From positions 62,001 through 126,000 of the forward strand of contig CAVQRB010000005.1 in NCBI GenBank assembly GCA_963715055.1: a stretch of DNA of 64,000 nucleotides, in the 5' to 3' direction. The position numbers and the translations under genes were made by a program. Positions within the stretch are counted from its first letter, which is position 1; each line of letters opens with the position of its first letter. The notes beneath the pieces are model-generated. The model saw nothing but the letters and a program-made list of their open reading frames with translations, did not search any database and had not been told where the DNA came from. Below are positions 29,532 through 37,653 of the stretch, piece after piece. Origin of the DNA: CAVQRB01 sp963715055 (GTDB lineage: Bacteria > Pseudomonadota > Alphaproteobacteria > Rhodobacterales > Rhodobacteraceae).

Positions 29532-29988
29532 AGCACCAGGCTCGGTAGCTCTCGCGTAGCAACGGCCTTGGGCTGGTCCAGATTTCGCTCATCGGACGTT
29601 GCTGCATCCAGAAGGACCGACCCTCCGGCAGCGTTGCATGCACACGTTGCAGGCCGTTGTAGTGGCTGACATGGCCCAGGAGCCAGGAACGCCCCCGCAT
29701 GAGGATGTCGAGCGCCTGCGGCAGGGCCTCCCGCCCGGCCTCTGTCAACTGGTACTGGCGGTCCCGGACGGTAAAGAGCTGGACCCCTTTTGCCGCCTCC
29801 AACTGGGCGATGTGACGCCGGACGGTTTGGCGGGTACTGCCCAGTTCCTTTACCGCATGACTGAGATTCAAAGTACGCGCGAGGGTGGTATATGACCGAA
29901 TCATCTCATGCAGGAGAGCGTGAGAGTCAGCTGCTACGGACGCCTCGTCCTCAAGCCCCGGAGAATTGATGAGTTCATTCTTAGTCAT
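29512..29988 (-). CDS. N-terminal half of a LysR-type regulator (winged HTH), probably frameshifted
   Basis: 158 residues. A LysR-type winged HTH occupies about 30-95 (LNLSHAVKELGSTRQTVRRH, IAQLEAAKGVQLF, YQLTEAGREALPQA). The protein lacks the two-lobed LysR effector domain. After MQQRPMSEIWTSPRPLLRES it ends in the odd, basic tail WCYGRRRA, which looks like the out-of-frame run past a shift. Continuing in the +1 frame gives a smooth junction into the downstream half. The intact protein would be about 310 residues. It diverges from the XRE gene over 154 AT-rich bp. Confidence 0.7.
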   Translation of the reverse strand: MTKNELINSPGLEDEASVAADSHALLHEMIRSYTTLARTLNLSHAVKELGSTRQTVRRHIAQLEAAKGVQLFTVRDRQYQLTEAGREALPQALDILMRGRSWLLGHVSHYNGLQRVHATLPEGRSFWMQQRPMSEIWTSPRPLLRESYRAWCYGRRRA

Positions 29989-30142
29989 TGAAACCGATGG
30001 TAAATAAATAACACCCTAATGCAATATTTTTCACCCATCAAGCGGACATTTTTAGTCAAAAATATCCAAAATGTATCCAATTGATCGGAAGCCCGATTCC
30101 CGTGATGACTGAGGTACTCACAACCAGAGGTGTTAATAAGTT

Positions 30143-30499
30143 ATGTCACATCCAGTAGATGTTCATGTTGGTCGCAAGTTGAAGCAGGTTCGTACAATGC
30201 GCCGTTTGTCCCAGACAGATGTCGCCCGCGAGTTGGACCTCTCGTTCCAGCAAATCCAGAAATACGAGATCGGGTCGAACCGCATCGCGGCAAGCCGCCT
30301 TTTCGAGCTGTCGCGCATCCTCGACGTTCCGACCTCCTATTTCTTCGAAGGCCTCGAGACCGCCGACAAACCCGCCCAGCGCGACCCGAGCCTCGAGATC
30401 GTCTCGGCGATCGCATCGATCCGCGACGATACGGTAAAATCGCGCATCGTCACCTTCATCGAAGACGTGTCCGGCGTGACCGTCGCCCGCCAGGGATAA
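30143..30499 (+). CDS. XRE-family helix-turn-helix regulator
   Basis: A 118-residue transcriptional regulator. The HTH_3 domain at about 8-65 reads GRKLKQVRTMRRLSQTDVAR with recognition helix LSFQQIQKYEIGSNRIAASR, then LFELSRILDVPTSYFFEGLE. This form is common across alphaproteobacteria as a stand-alone gene (related to phage-type repressors and the CepR/ClgR-like small regulators). The C-terminal 50 residues (SLEIVSAIASIRDDTVKSRI) are a short helical extension. Its target is unknown. Confidence 0.92.
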   Translation: MSHPVDVHVGRKLKQVRTMRRLSQTDVARELDLSFQQIQKYEIGSNRIAASRLFELSRILDVPTSYFFEGLETADKPAQRDPSLEIVSAIASIRDDTVKSRIVTFIEDVSGVTVARQG

Positions 30500-30764
30500 G
30501 CTTTCTCGCGGGCATCTTCCGCCAAGGCAATTCGATGTCCGCTCAGGTGATTTCCAGAGTGACGATTGAAGGATGTTCTGCCGGCACACAGGTTTCTGCG
30601 TGTCGGCAATTTAATGTAGGGAGCCTGTGATAGCTCGCTGCGGCGCAGTATGCGACAGGATGCTTTCGGTAATTTTCGACCAAAAATAGGACTTTCTTCG
30701 TATTTTTGTTGCGCTGCACCTGCGAAAGACCTACATCATCCCCGACCGAAAGAGGATGATGAAA

Positions 30765-32450
30765 ATGCCGCATGATGGACAGAACCCCTCCCTTCAGAAA
30801 CCGATCGTGATGGATGATCTGCTGCAGTTGACGAAAGCCGCGCTGACGCCGGTTGACGCGGTGCTCACCCGAGCCAAGGAGTGCGTGAGGGAGCTTGTGT
30901 CGATCGACGGGCGCGTGTCGGGCGCCGAGATCGAAGCCCATCAGACCGCCGCCCACGGGCTCGCCTGGCTCGCCACTTACGCCCAATCCCTGCGCCAGAT
31001 GCAGGCTTGGGCGGAGAATCTTCACGCGCAAGGCAAGTTCGGAGAGACCGAACAACTGATCCACCAGATCGCTTTCGGTGAATACCTCTGGCAGATCTAC
31101 GGCGGCATCCAGATGAACCAGGGCGAGATTGTCCGGCTGCAGGATCTGGGCCTCGGTCAGTCCGAGATGCGCGCCCTGATGGAACCCGCGGTCATGACCC
31201 TGACCCAAAGCGGCAACACGCAGGCCGCCCGGACGCGGCTGGTTGCGCTCATGCAGGAGCATTCCGCGAACATCACCGTCGGCGCCTCGGGCCTCGACGA
31301 GGAGTTGGAAATGATCCGCGCTCAGTTCCGCCGCTACGCCGTCGAGAAGGTCGAGCCCTTCGCCCATGACTGGCACCTCAAGGATGAGCTGATCCCCATC
31401 GAGGTCATCGACGAACTGGCGGAAATGGGCGTCTTCGGCCTGACCATTCCGGAGGAGTTCGGCGGCTTCGGGCTGAGCAAGGCCTCCATGTGCGTGGTCT
31501 CCGAAGAGCTCTCCCGCGGCTACATCGGCGTGGGCTCGCTCGGCACGCGCTCCGAAATCGCAGCGGAACTGATCCTCGCCGGCGGCACCCAGGAGCAGAA
31601 GGAAAACTGGCTGCCCCGCCTCGCCTCTGCCGAGACCCTGCCGACGGCCGTGTTCACCGAGCCCAACACCGGCTCTGACCTGGGCTCGTTGCGCACGCGG
31701 GCGGTCAAGGAGGGTACGGATTACCGGATCACCGGCAACAAGACGTGGATCACCCATGCCGCGCGCACCCATGTCATGACGCTGCTCGCCCGCACCGATC
31801 CGGAGACCACTGATTACAAGGGGCTGTCGATGTTCCTTGCGGAAAAGACGCCCGGCGACGATGCCAACCCCTTCCCCACCGAAGGCATGACCGGCGGCGA
31901 GATCGAGGTGCTGGGCTATCGCGGCATGAAGGAATACGAACTGGCCTTCGACAACTTCCTCGTGAAGGGTGAGAACCTGCTTGGTGGCGAGGAGGGCAAA
32001 GGCTTCAAGCAGCTGATGGAGACCTTCGAATCCGCGCGCATCCAGACTGCGGCGCGGGCCATTGGCGTTGCGCAATCCGCGCTTGATATCGCGATGCAAT
32101 ACGCGCAGGAGCGCAAGCAGTTCGGCAAGGCGTTGATCGACTTCCCCCGCGTCTCGGGCAAGCTCGCCATGATGGCCGTGGAGATCATGATCGCGCGCCA
32201 GCTCACCTATTTCTCGGCTTTCGAGAAGGATGAGGGACGGCGTTGCGATGTGGAGGCCGGCATGGCCAAGCTGCTGGGTGCGCGCGTCGCCTGGGCCGCG
32301 GCGGACAACGGTCTGCAAATTCACGGCGGCAACGGATTTGCGCTGGAGTACAAGATCAGTCGTGTGCTCTGTGATGCGCGCATCCTCAACATCTTCGAAG
32401 GGGCCGCGGAAATCCAGGCGCAGGTGATCGCGCGGCGGCTTCTGGGCTGA
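30765..32450 (+). CDS. mcd: (2S)-methylsuccinyl-CoA dehydrogenase (acyl-CoA dehydrogenase with N-terminal extension)
   Basis: FAD enzyme of the ethylmalonyl-CoA pathway oxidising methylsuccinyl-CoA to mesaconyl-CoA. With 561 residues it is far longer than the usual 380-400, because of an N-terminal helical domain (about 1-165) with AAHGLAWLATYAQSLRQMQA and IAFGEYLWQIYGGIQMNQGE, which I recall as specific to Mcd. The normal ACAD core follows: TEPNTGSDLGSLRTRA, KTWITHAARTHV, YAQERKQFGKALIDFP, IHGGNGFALEYKISRVLCDA and the catalytic Glu in NIFEGAAEIQAQ. I choose the ATG at 30765, 9 nt after AGAGG, over the ATGs at 30756 and 30759. Electrons would pass to EtfAB. Confidence 0.78.
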   Translation: MPHDGQNPSLQKPIVMDDLLQLTKAALTPVDAVLTRAKECVRELVSIDGRVSGAEIEAHQTAAHGLAWLATYAQSLRQMQAWAENLHAQGKFGETEQLIHQIAFGEYLWQIYGGIQMNQGEIVRLQDLGLGQSEMRALMEPAVMTLTQSGNTQAARTRLVALMQEHSANITVGASGLDEELEMIRAQFRRYAVEKVEPFAHDWHLKDELIPIEVIDELAEMGVFGLTIPEEFGGFGLSKASMCVVSEELSRGYIGVGSLGTRSEIAAELILAGGTQEQKENWLPRLASAETLPTAVFTEPNTGSDLGSLRTRAVKEGTDYRITGNKTWITHAARTHVMTLLARTDPETTDYKGLSMFLAEKTPGDDANPFPTEGMTGGEIEVLGYRGMKEYELAFDNFLVKGENLLGGEEGKGFKQLMETFESARIQTAARAIGVAQSALDIAMQYAQERKQFGKALIDFPRVSGKLAMMAVEIMIARQLTYFSAFEKDEGRRCDVEAGMAKLLGARVAWAAADNGLQIHGGNGFALEYKISRVLCDARILNIFEGAAEIQAQVIARRLLG

Positions 32451-32564
32451 TCCGGGCGGCGGCACTGGCGGTTTGACGGGCAGGGCAGGCAAATAATCGG
32501 CCTCTTTGACGCAGTGGCCCTCTTCGCACTTGCAGCATTTGCTGGCCCTGCGTATCGCTAGGCC

Positions 32565-33086
32565 ATGAAACGCGAACGCCTCTCCCGCCAGTCCTGGATC
32601 GATGCCGGCCTCAAGGCCCTTGTGGCGCAAGGTCCGACCGCCCTTGCCGCAGAGCCTCTGGCGAGGGCACTAGGGGCGACCAAAGGCTCCTTCTACTGGC
32701 ATTTCAAGGACGTACCGTCCCTCCATGAGGCGGTGACGCAGGATTGGCAGACCCGCGCCTTCGCGCGCGTCGTCGAGTCGCTGGCGGAACCTGGCAATGC
32801 GGAGCAGCGCATGCGCCGATTCGGTCGAAAACTGCTGTCGGACGCGGAAGAACCTGCTTTTCGCGCCTGGGCGCAAAACGACGATGCAGTCGCCAAGGCG
32901 CTTGGGCAGGTCGATGCAGAACGGCTCACCTATGTCGCCAACCTACTGAAACAGCTTGGCATTTCCAATCCTGAATTCGCGCAAAGCTGCCTTGCAGCCC
33001 TGATCGGCATGCGGCAGTTGCAGGGCAAGACCAACGCGGCGCGCGCCTATGACACGATGATCGATCTGGTCGTGGCGCTGAAATGA
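32565..33086 (+). CDS. TetR-family transcriptional regulator
   Basis: A 173-residue repressor type. The N-terminal TetR HTH is SRQSWIDAGLKALVAQGPTA, then PLARALGATKGSFYWHFKDV (about 28-48). The C-terminal ligand domain is short. It lies 114 nt after mcd on the same strand, so it may regulate mcd or its own unit, but no operator was identified. It overlaps the following gene by 4 nt (ATGA). Confidence 0.92.
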   Translation: MKRERLSRQSWIDAGLKALVAQGPTALAAEPLARALGATKGSFYWHFKDVPSLHEAVTQDWQTRAFARVVESLAEPGNAEQRMRRFGRKLLSDAEEPAFRAWAQNDDAVAKALGQVDAERLTYVANLLKQLGISNPEFAQSCLAALIGMRQLQGKTNAARAYDTMIDLVVALK

Positions 33087-33484
33087 ACCCGCGATTGGCG
33101 GCATTGACCGGGTTCAGCCTGCTGGCGCTGGCCGCCTGTCAGGGAGACGAGACCGTGAAAGCATACGGTGGTGCCGACAAGACCTGGCGTCTGGTCGCCA
33201 TCGACGATGATCCCTTCGCGGCCTCTGCCACGCTAGTTTTTCCGGAAGCCGGCAAGATCGCCGGACAAGGCCCGTGCAACAGCTATTTCGCGACAATGAC
33301 CGTGCCCTATCCCTGGTTCGAGGCCGGGCCGATCGGGTCCACCAAGCGCATGTGTCCGGACCACGCTGCGGAAGCGAGGTTCTTCACCGCACTATCGGAA
33401 ATGACGCTCTCGGAAGTGCTGGGCGACACGCTGCTTCTGTCCACGCCGGAAGGGCGCACGATGCTCTTCAAAGCCGACGGGTGA
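33083..33484 (+). CDS. META-domain (HslJ-like) lipoprotein
   Basis: A 133-residue exported lipoprotein: MNPRLAALTGFSLLALAACQ has lipobox LAAC with Cys19. The mature part matches the META/HslJ fold, with TWRLVAIDDDPF, KIAGQGPCNSYFATM and STKRMCPDHAAEARFFTAL. META proteins are small beta-barrel-like domains often tied to envelope stress or novobiocin resistance. It is coupled to the TetR gene and its 3' end overlaps the convergent recO by 17 nt. Confidence 0.85.
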   Translation: MNPRLAALTGFSLLALAACQGDETVKAYGGADKTWRLVAIDDDPFAASATLVFPEAGKIAGQGPCNSYFATMTVPYPWFEAGPIGSTKRMCPDHAAEARFFTALSEMTLSEVLGDTLLLSTPEGRTMLFKADG

Positions 33485-34193
33485 AGGCTTCGACGAAGCG
33501 GGCGCGCGCCTCCGGCAGGGGCTTCGTGCCGAGGTCCTGCGCCAGGTGCGCTTTCAGAAAGTAGCCGGTGGTGACGAAGCCCTCGGCAATCTCATTGTCC
33601 GGAGCGGGACCGATCCCGCGCAGCACATCCGGCAGCGGCAACATCCGGTCGGCCCAATCGCCTGCAGCGTCGCGCGAGACCGCCCGCCCGCTCTTGGGCG
33701 AGACATAGACCAGATCCTCCGTGGTGCCGGTCACGGCACAGGCGCCCAGATCGAGCCGGTAGCCCATCTCCTCCAGCAGCAGCACCTCCCAGCGCAGATA
33801 GGCAAGCGGCCAGAGCTCCCCCTGCCCCAGCAGATCGAGAAGCCGTTCGGTCTGCGTGAAAAGGGCTGCATGAGCCTCGCGCTCTGGCAGCGCAAAGGCA
33901 AGGAGCGCCGTCACCGCATTGAGACCGGCCAGCGCCAGCCTGTCGCCCATCGCCGCCGCCGCACGGCTGCGCAAGGGCTCGACGGTGAAGCTGCCGATAT
34001 GGTCCTCGAGCCGCGCCCGCCAGGTCACATCCAGCTGCGCGCCCGGTTGAAGCACAGGCGCGATCTTGCGGCTGGTACCGCCCCGGACGACGCCCGCATG
34101 CCGCCCATGCGCGGAGGTGAAAACCTCGATGATCGCGGAGGTTTCGCCGTGGCGCCGGGTGGTGAGCAGGATGCCCTCGTCCCGCCACTCCAT
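33468..34193 (-). CDS. recO: DNA repair protein RecO
   Basis: Mediator that loads RecA on SSB-coated DNA with RecR. It has 241 residues, the normal length. The N-terminal OB fold is MEWRDEGILLTTRRHGETSA, IIEVFTSAHGRHAGVVRG, and the helical C-terminal domain includes YLRWEVLLLEEMGYRLDLGA, CAVTG and LYVSPKSGRAVSRDAA. It is the last gene of the minus-strand rpoZ-to-recO cluster. It abuts DUF1491, sharing base 34193. Confidence 0.94.
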   Translation of the reverse strand: MEWRDEGILLTTRRHGETSAIIEVFTSAHGRHAGVVRGGTSRKIAPVLQPGAQLDVTWRARLEDHIGSFTVEPLRSRAAAAMGDRLALAGLNAVTALLAFALPEREAHAALFTQTERLLDLLGQGELWPLAYLRWEVLLLEEMGYRLDLGACAVTGTTEDLVYVSPKSGRAVSRDAAGDWADRMLPLPDVLRGIGPAPDNEIAEGFVTTGYFLKAHLAQDLGTKPLPEARARFVEAFTRRL

Positions 34194-34522
34194 CAGGAAA
34201 ACCCGGGCTGATCCAACAGATGCCGCCCCTCGCGGTCTTCCACCTCGATCACCCAGAGGTCCGGGTCATAGCCGCGTTGGCGCGCGATGCTGGCATCAAC
34301 TTCCGCCTCGGGACCCTGATCGAGGATGGCCCAGCGTTGCGTATCAGCCATGACGTCGTAGGAGCGCTGGTAGAGTGCCGCCTGTCCATCGAGACTGTTG
34401 AGCTTGACCAGAACCGCTCCGCCGGTGTCATCGCCATGCGCCACCACGAATGCCGGGATATCCGAGCCGCGCAACCGCGTCAGATAGGCGTCGACCCAGA
34501 AACGCGCGGTCAGGCGCAACAT
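34193..34522 (-). CDS. DUF1491-family protein
   Basis: A 109-residue protein of the alphaproteobacterial DUF1491 family, whose function is not known. I start at 34522 (MLRLTARFWVDAYLTRLRGS); the in-frame extension to 34702 is rich in Arg/Ser and overlaps the era end. Typical motifs are AFVVAHGDDTGGAVLVKLNS and VDASIARQRGYDPDLWVIEV ending near GRHLLDQPGF. It sits between era and recO as in many relatives, suggesting cotranscription with both. Confidence 0.88.
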   Translation of the reverse strand: MLRLTARFWVDAYLTRLRGSDIPAFVVAHGDDTGGAVLVKLNSLDGQAALYQRSYDVMADTQRWAILDQGPEAEVDASIARQRGYDPDLWVIEVEDREGRHLLDQPGFS

Positions 34523-34580
34523 GGATCGGCTCCCGGTCTTTTCGCGTCGGTCTTCATCGCCCCTACCCTGCGTTGCCCAC

Positions 34581-35489
34581 TCAGGCGTTGCCGTCCTTGA
34601 ACTCCAGGCCCATTTCAGAGTATCGCTCGGCTTCGTCAAGCCAGTTCGGGCGCACCTTGACCTGCAGGAACAGATGGACCTTGCGCCCGAGAAACTCCTC
34701 AAGCTCTTCGCGCGCGGCCTTTGACACGGCCTTGATCGTCTCGCCCTTGTGGCCCAGCACGATCCCCTTGTGCCCGTCCCGGATCACGTAGATCAGCTGG
34801 TCGATGCGGGCGGAACCATCCTTGCGCTCTTCCCAGTTCTCGGTCTCCACGGTCAGCTGATAGGGTAATTCCTGATGCAACCGCAGGGTCAGTTTCTCGC
34901 GGGTCATCTCGGCTGCGATCATCCGCATCGGCAAGTCGGCGATCTGGTCCTCGGGATAGAGCCACGGGCCCTCCGGCAATTCACCCGCAAGCCATTGCCG
35001 CAGGGCATCGATGCCGTGGCCGCGTTCGGCCGAGATCATGAAGGTCTCGACAAAGGCGAAGCGATCATTGAGCGCCTTGGCGAGCCCCAGCAGCACTTCG
35101 GATTGAACCCGGTCGATCTTGTTGATCGCCAGCGCCACCTTGCGCCCCTGCCCGATGTCGACCAGCCCTTCCAAGATGCGTTCCACGCCTTCGGTCAGCC
35201 CGCGATGCGCCTCCACCATCAGCACCACGATATCGGCATCCGCCGCTCCGCCCCAGGCGGCAGCGACCATCGCCCGGTCGAGCCTGCGCTTGGGCTGGAA
35301 GAGCCCCGGCGTATCGACGAATACGATCTGCGTCTCGCCCTCCATCGCCACACCACGAATGCGGGCACGGGTGGTCTGCACCTTATGGGTGACGATCGAG
35401 ACCTTTGCCCCCACCATACGGTTCAGCAGGGTGGATTTGCCCGCGTTGGGCTCTCCGATCAGGGCAACGAATCCGGCGCGGGTGGTCAT
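34581..35489 (-). CDS. era: GTPase Era
   Basis: Essential GTPase that binds the 3' end of 16S rRNA during 30S maturation. It has 302 residues. G1 is GEPNAGKSTLLNRMVGAK (about 12-29), G3 VDTPGLFQP, G4 NKIDR (about 124). The C-terminal KH domain has YVIRDGHKGIVLGHKGETIK. Its start overlaps rnc by 4 nt, the classical rnc-era coupling. Confidence 0.97.
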   Translation of the reverse strand: MTTRAGFVALIGEPNAGKSTLLNRMVGAKVSIVTHKVQTTRARIRGVAMEGETQIVFVDTPGLFQPKRRLDRAMVAAAWGGAADADIVVLMVEAHRGLTEGVERILEGLVDIGQGRKVALAINKIDRVQSEVLLGLAKALNDRFAFVETFMISAERGHGIDALRQWLAGELPEGPWLYPEDQIADLPMRMIAAEMTREKLTLRLHQELPYQLTVETENWEERKDGSARIDQLIYVIRDGHKGIVLGHKGETIKAVSKAAREELEEFLGRKVHLFLQVKVRPNWLDEAERYSEMGLEFKDGNA

Positions 35490-36172
35490 GTGTCACTCTC
35501 CAGTTGGGCCAGAAGGGCCTGGGCTGCGGCCTGTTCGGCCTGCCGTTTCGACCCTGCCGAGGCGGTGCATGTCTCGCCGGTCTCCAGGGCGGCCGCGATA
35601 CGGAACACCGGCGCATGATCCGGCCCGTCGCGGCTCACTTCAACGTAGCTCGGCGGCGGCAGGCCACGGGCCTGCGCCCATTCCTGAAGCGCCGTCTTGG
35701 CATCGCGGGCATCCTCTTCAACCTCGTGGATGCGCGTGCCCCAAAGCCGCAGGATCACCGCCTTGGCCGCCTCGAAACCCGCGTCCAGATAGACCGCCGC
35801 GATCACCGCCTCGATCGCATCCCCCAGAAGCGCCTGCTTGCGCCGTCCGCCCGAGAGCATTTCCGAGCGCCCGAGCCGCAACACGGCGCCAAGATCGACC
35901 TCGCGAGCCACGTCGGCACAGGTCTCCTTGCGTACCAGTGCGTTGAAGCGGGGTGCAAGCTGGCCTTCAGTGGCTTCCGTGTCGATCGCGAGCAGCGCTT
36001 CGGCCATCACCAGACCGAGCACGCGATCGCCCAGGAATTCGAGGCGCTGGTTGTCGTCCCGATTGGCCGAGGACATGGAAGCATGGGTGACCGCCTGCGC
36101 CAGGAGGTCAGGCCGCTTGAAGACATGGCCCAGACGGTCCTGAAAGGACCGCAGTTCGGCCGAGAGCTTCAC
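35486..36172 (-). CDS. rnc: Ribonuclease III
   Basis: Double-strand-specific endoribonuclease for rRNA and mRNA processing, 228 residues. The catalytic signature is LEFLGDRVLGLVMAEALLAI (about 44-63) and the second metal site includes GDAIEAVIAAVYLDAGF. The C-terminal dsRNA-binding domain covers about 160-226 (KTALQEWAQARGLPPPSYVE, KRQAEQAAAQALLAQL). It overlaps lepB upstream and era downstream by 4 nt each. Confidence 0.97.
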   Translation of the reverse strand: MKLSAELRSFQDRLGHVFKRPDLLAQAVTHASMSSANRDDNQRLEFLGDRVLGLVMAEALLAIDTEATEGQLAPRFNALVRKETCADVAREVDLGAVLRLGRSEMLSGGRRKQALLGDAIEAVIAAVYLDAGFEAAKAVILRLWGTRIHEVEEDARDAKTALQEWAQARGLPPPSYVEVSRDGPDHAPVFRIAAALETGETCTASAGSKRQAEQAAAQALLAQLESDT

Positions 36173-37008
36173 TCCACCGCCTTGAAGAAACGATCGCCCC
36201 GCCAGGTCCAGAAGAACAGCATCGAGCGGCCCCCCGACGAGAACATGATCCGATCCGCACGGCCGATCAGGTTTTCATAGGGCACGAAGCCCACGCCTTG
36301 CACCTGCGGTGCCATTCGACTGTCCGCGGAATTGTCGCGGTTGTCGCCCATGAAGAAGTAGTGCCCCTCGGGGACGGTATAGACGCCAGTGCGATCAGAG
36401 GCTTGCGGGCCGATGTCGAGAACCGCATGGCGCCGCCCGCCGGGCAGGGTTTCGATGAACCGCTGTTTCTCGCAAGCAGCGCCATCACCCACAGGGTCGT
36501 TGGAGCAGCGTGGCCGGCGGCCTTCAGGGCCCTGCGGCTCCATCAGTTCCACGAAGACCCCATCGGGCTCTTGCGGTGCGGGCTGGCCGTTGATGTGAAC
36601 CACACTGTCGATCATCTGGACCGTATCGCCCGGCATGCCGATCAGACGCTTGATGTAGTCGCGCCCCGACACCGGATGGCGAAACACGGCCACATCGCCC
36701 CGCTCGGGCTCGCCGCCAAGGATCCGACTGTTGTCACCATCAAGAAAGCCGCAGATGTCCTTGGCGTCGACGTCAATGCCGAAGCGCGGCAGAAACAGGC
36801 TCGGGCAGGAGGCGTAGGAGTAGCCGTAGGCCATCTTGTTGACGAAAAGGAAGTCCCCCACCAGCAGCGTTTCCTTCATGGAGCCGGAGGGGATCCAGAA
36901 CGGCTGGAAGAAGAGCGTCCGGAATACGCCGGCGATCAGCAGCGCATAGACGATGGTCTTGATCGTCTCGACGAAGCCGTTCTCCTGTTTCTTTTCCTTG
37001 ACGGCCAT
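36169..37008 (-). CDS. lepB: Signal peptidase I
   Basis: Inner-membrane serine peptidase that removes Sec/Tat signal peptides. I start at 37008 (MAVKEKKQENGFVETIKTIV), 279 residues; the frame upstream to 37095 shows no likeness. One N-terminal TM segment (about 15-35) precedes the catalytic Ser in IPSGSMKETLL. The general-base Lys is in SGRDYIKRLIGMPGD and box E in HYFFMGDNRDNSADSR. It overlaps rnc by 4 nt, so lepB-rnc-era is one unit. Confidence 0.97.
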   Translation of the reverse strand: MAVKEKKQENGFVETIKTIVYALLIAGVFRTLFFQPFWIPSGSMKETLLVGDFLFVNKMAYGYSYASCPSLFLPRFGIDVDAKDICGFLDGDNSRILGGEPERGDVAVFRHPVSGRDYIKRLIGMPGDTVQMIDSVVHINGQPAPQEPDGVFVELMEPQGPEGRRPRCSNDPVGDGAACEKQRFIETLPGGRRHAVLDIGPQASDRTGVYTVPEGHYFFMGDNRDNSADSRMAPQVQGVGFVPYENLIGRADRIMFSSGGRSMLFFWTWRGDRFFKAVE

Positions 37009-37161
37009 CTGGCGCTCTCCCTGTTCGGTTTGCGCCGTAATGGGGGGGCGGTGCAGCCGAGTCAAGCCGGGCCCGCGCGGCGCCAGCGGCAGCAATACCG
37101 CAGGGGGTCGCGAATTGGGGTAAACGCCTTTGTTTCATGGCAGAAGACGGCGGCACCGGGC

Positions 37162-37190
37162 GTACACCCCCTGTACACCCTGCGTACACC
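37162..37190. repeat. Three tandem GTACACC repeats at exact 11-bp spacing upstream of lepB
   Basis: GTACACC occurs at 37162, 37173 and 37184, each copy followed by CCCTG-like bases. The copies lie in the 240-bp gap between acpS and lepB. The regular 11-bp period puts the copies on one face of the helix, as in clustered operators. No known consensus is recognised. Confidence 0.5.
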
Positions 37191-37248
37191 CCCTGCGCGG
37201 CAATTCCGGGGTTTAAGGGCACGCACGGTCCGGAACCTTGCGGAGAGG

Positions 37249-37653
37249 TTAACGCGGCAACGGTCGCGCTTCGATCACCACGAAAGCCTGTGCCCAGGGA
37301 TGATCGTCGGTCAGGGAGACATGAATCACCGCCTCGTGACCGGGCGGCGTCATCGCGTCGAGCCGTTCCTTCGCCCAGCCGGTCACATGCATCACGGGCT
37401 GGCCGGATTTGAGATTGCTCACCGACATGTCCTTCCAGGCGATGCCCATGGCGAGCCCGGTGCCAAGTGCCTTCGAGCAGGCCTCCTTCGCAGCCCAGCG
37501 CTTGGCATAGATGCCGGCAGAATCCCGGCGGCGTTCGGCCTTGCGCTGCTCAACGTCAGTAAAGACGCGGTTTCGGAAACGGTCGCCGAAACGGTCGAGC
37601 GTGCCCTGGATGCGCTCGATGTTCGCAAGATCGGTGCCGATGCCGAGGATCAT
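37249..37653 (-). CDS. acpS: Holo-[acyl-carrier-protein] synthase
   Basis: Transfers 4'-phosphopantetheine from CoA to apo-ACP. It has 134 residues. The metal-binding Asp is in MILGIGTDLANIERIQG (D8) and the second motif is AGIYAKRWAAKEACSKALGT with the conserved Glu of WAAKEA. The family C-terminus HVSLTDDHPWAQAFVVIEA is present. It overlaps the upstream unknown gene by 4 nt. Confidence 0.96.
   Translation of the reverse strand: MILGIGTDLANIERIQGTLDRFGDRFRNRVFTDVEQRKAERRRDSAGIYAKRWAAKEACSKALGTGLAMGIAWKDMSVSNLKSGQPVMHVTGWAKERLDAMTPPGHEAVIHVSLTDDHPWAQAFVVIEARPLPR

Noticed and set aside
30543..32630. 695-codon minus-strand open frame
   Set aside because: Antisense to mcd, whose acyl-CoA dehydrogenase motifs are unmistakable.
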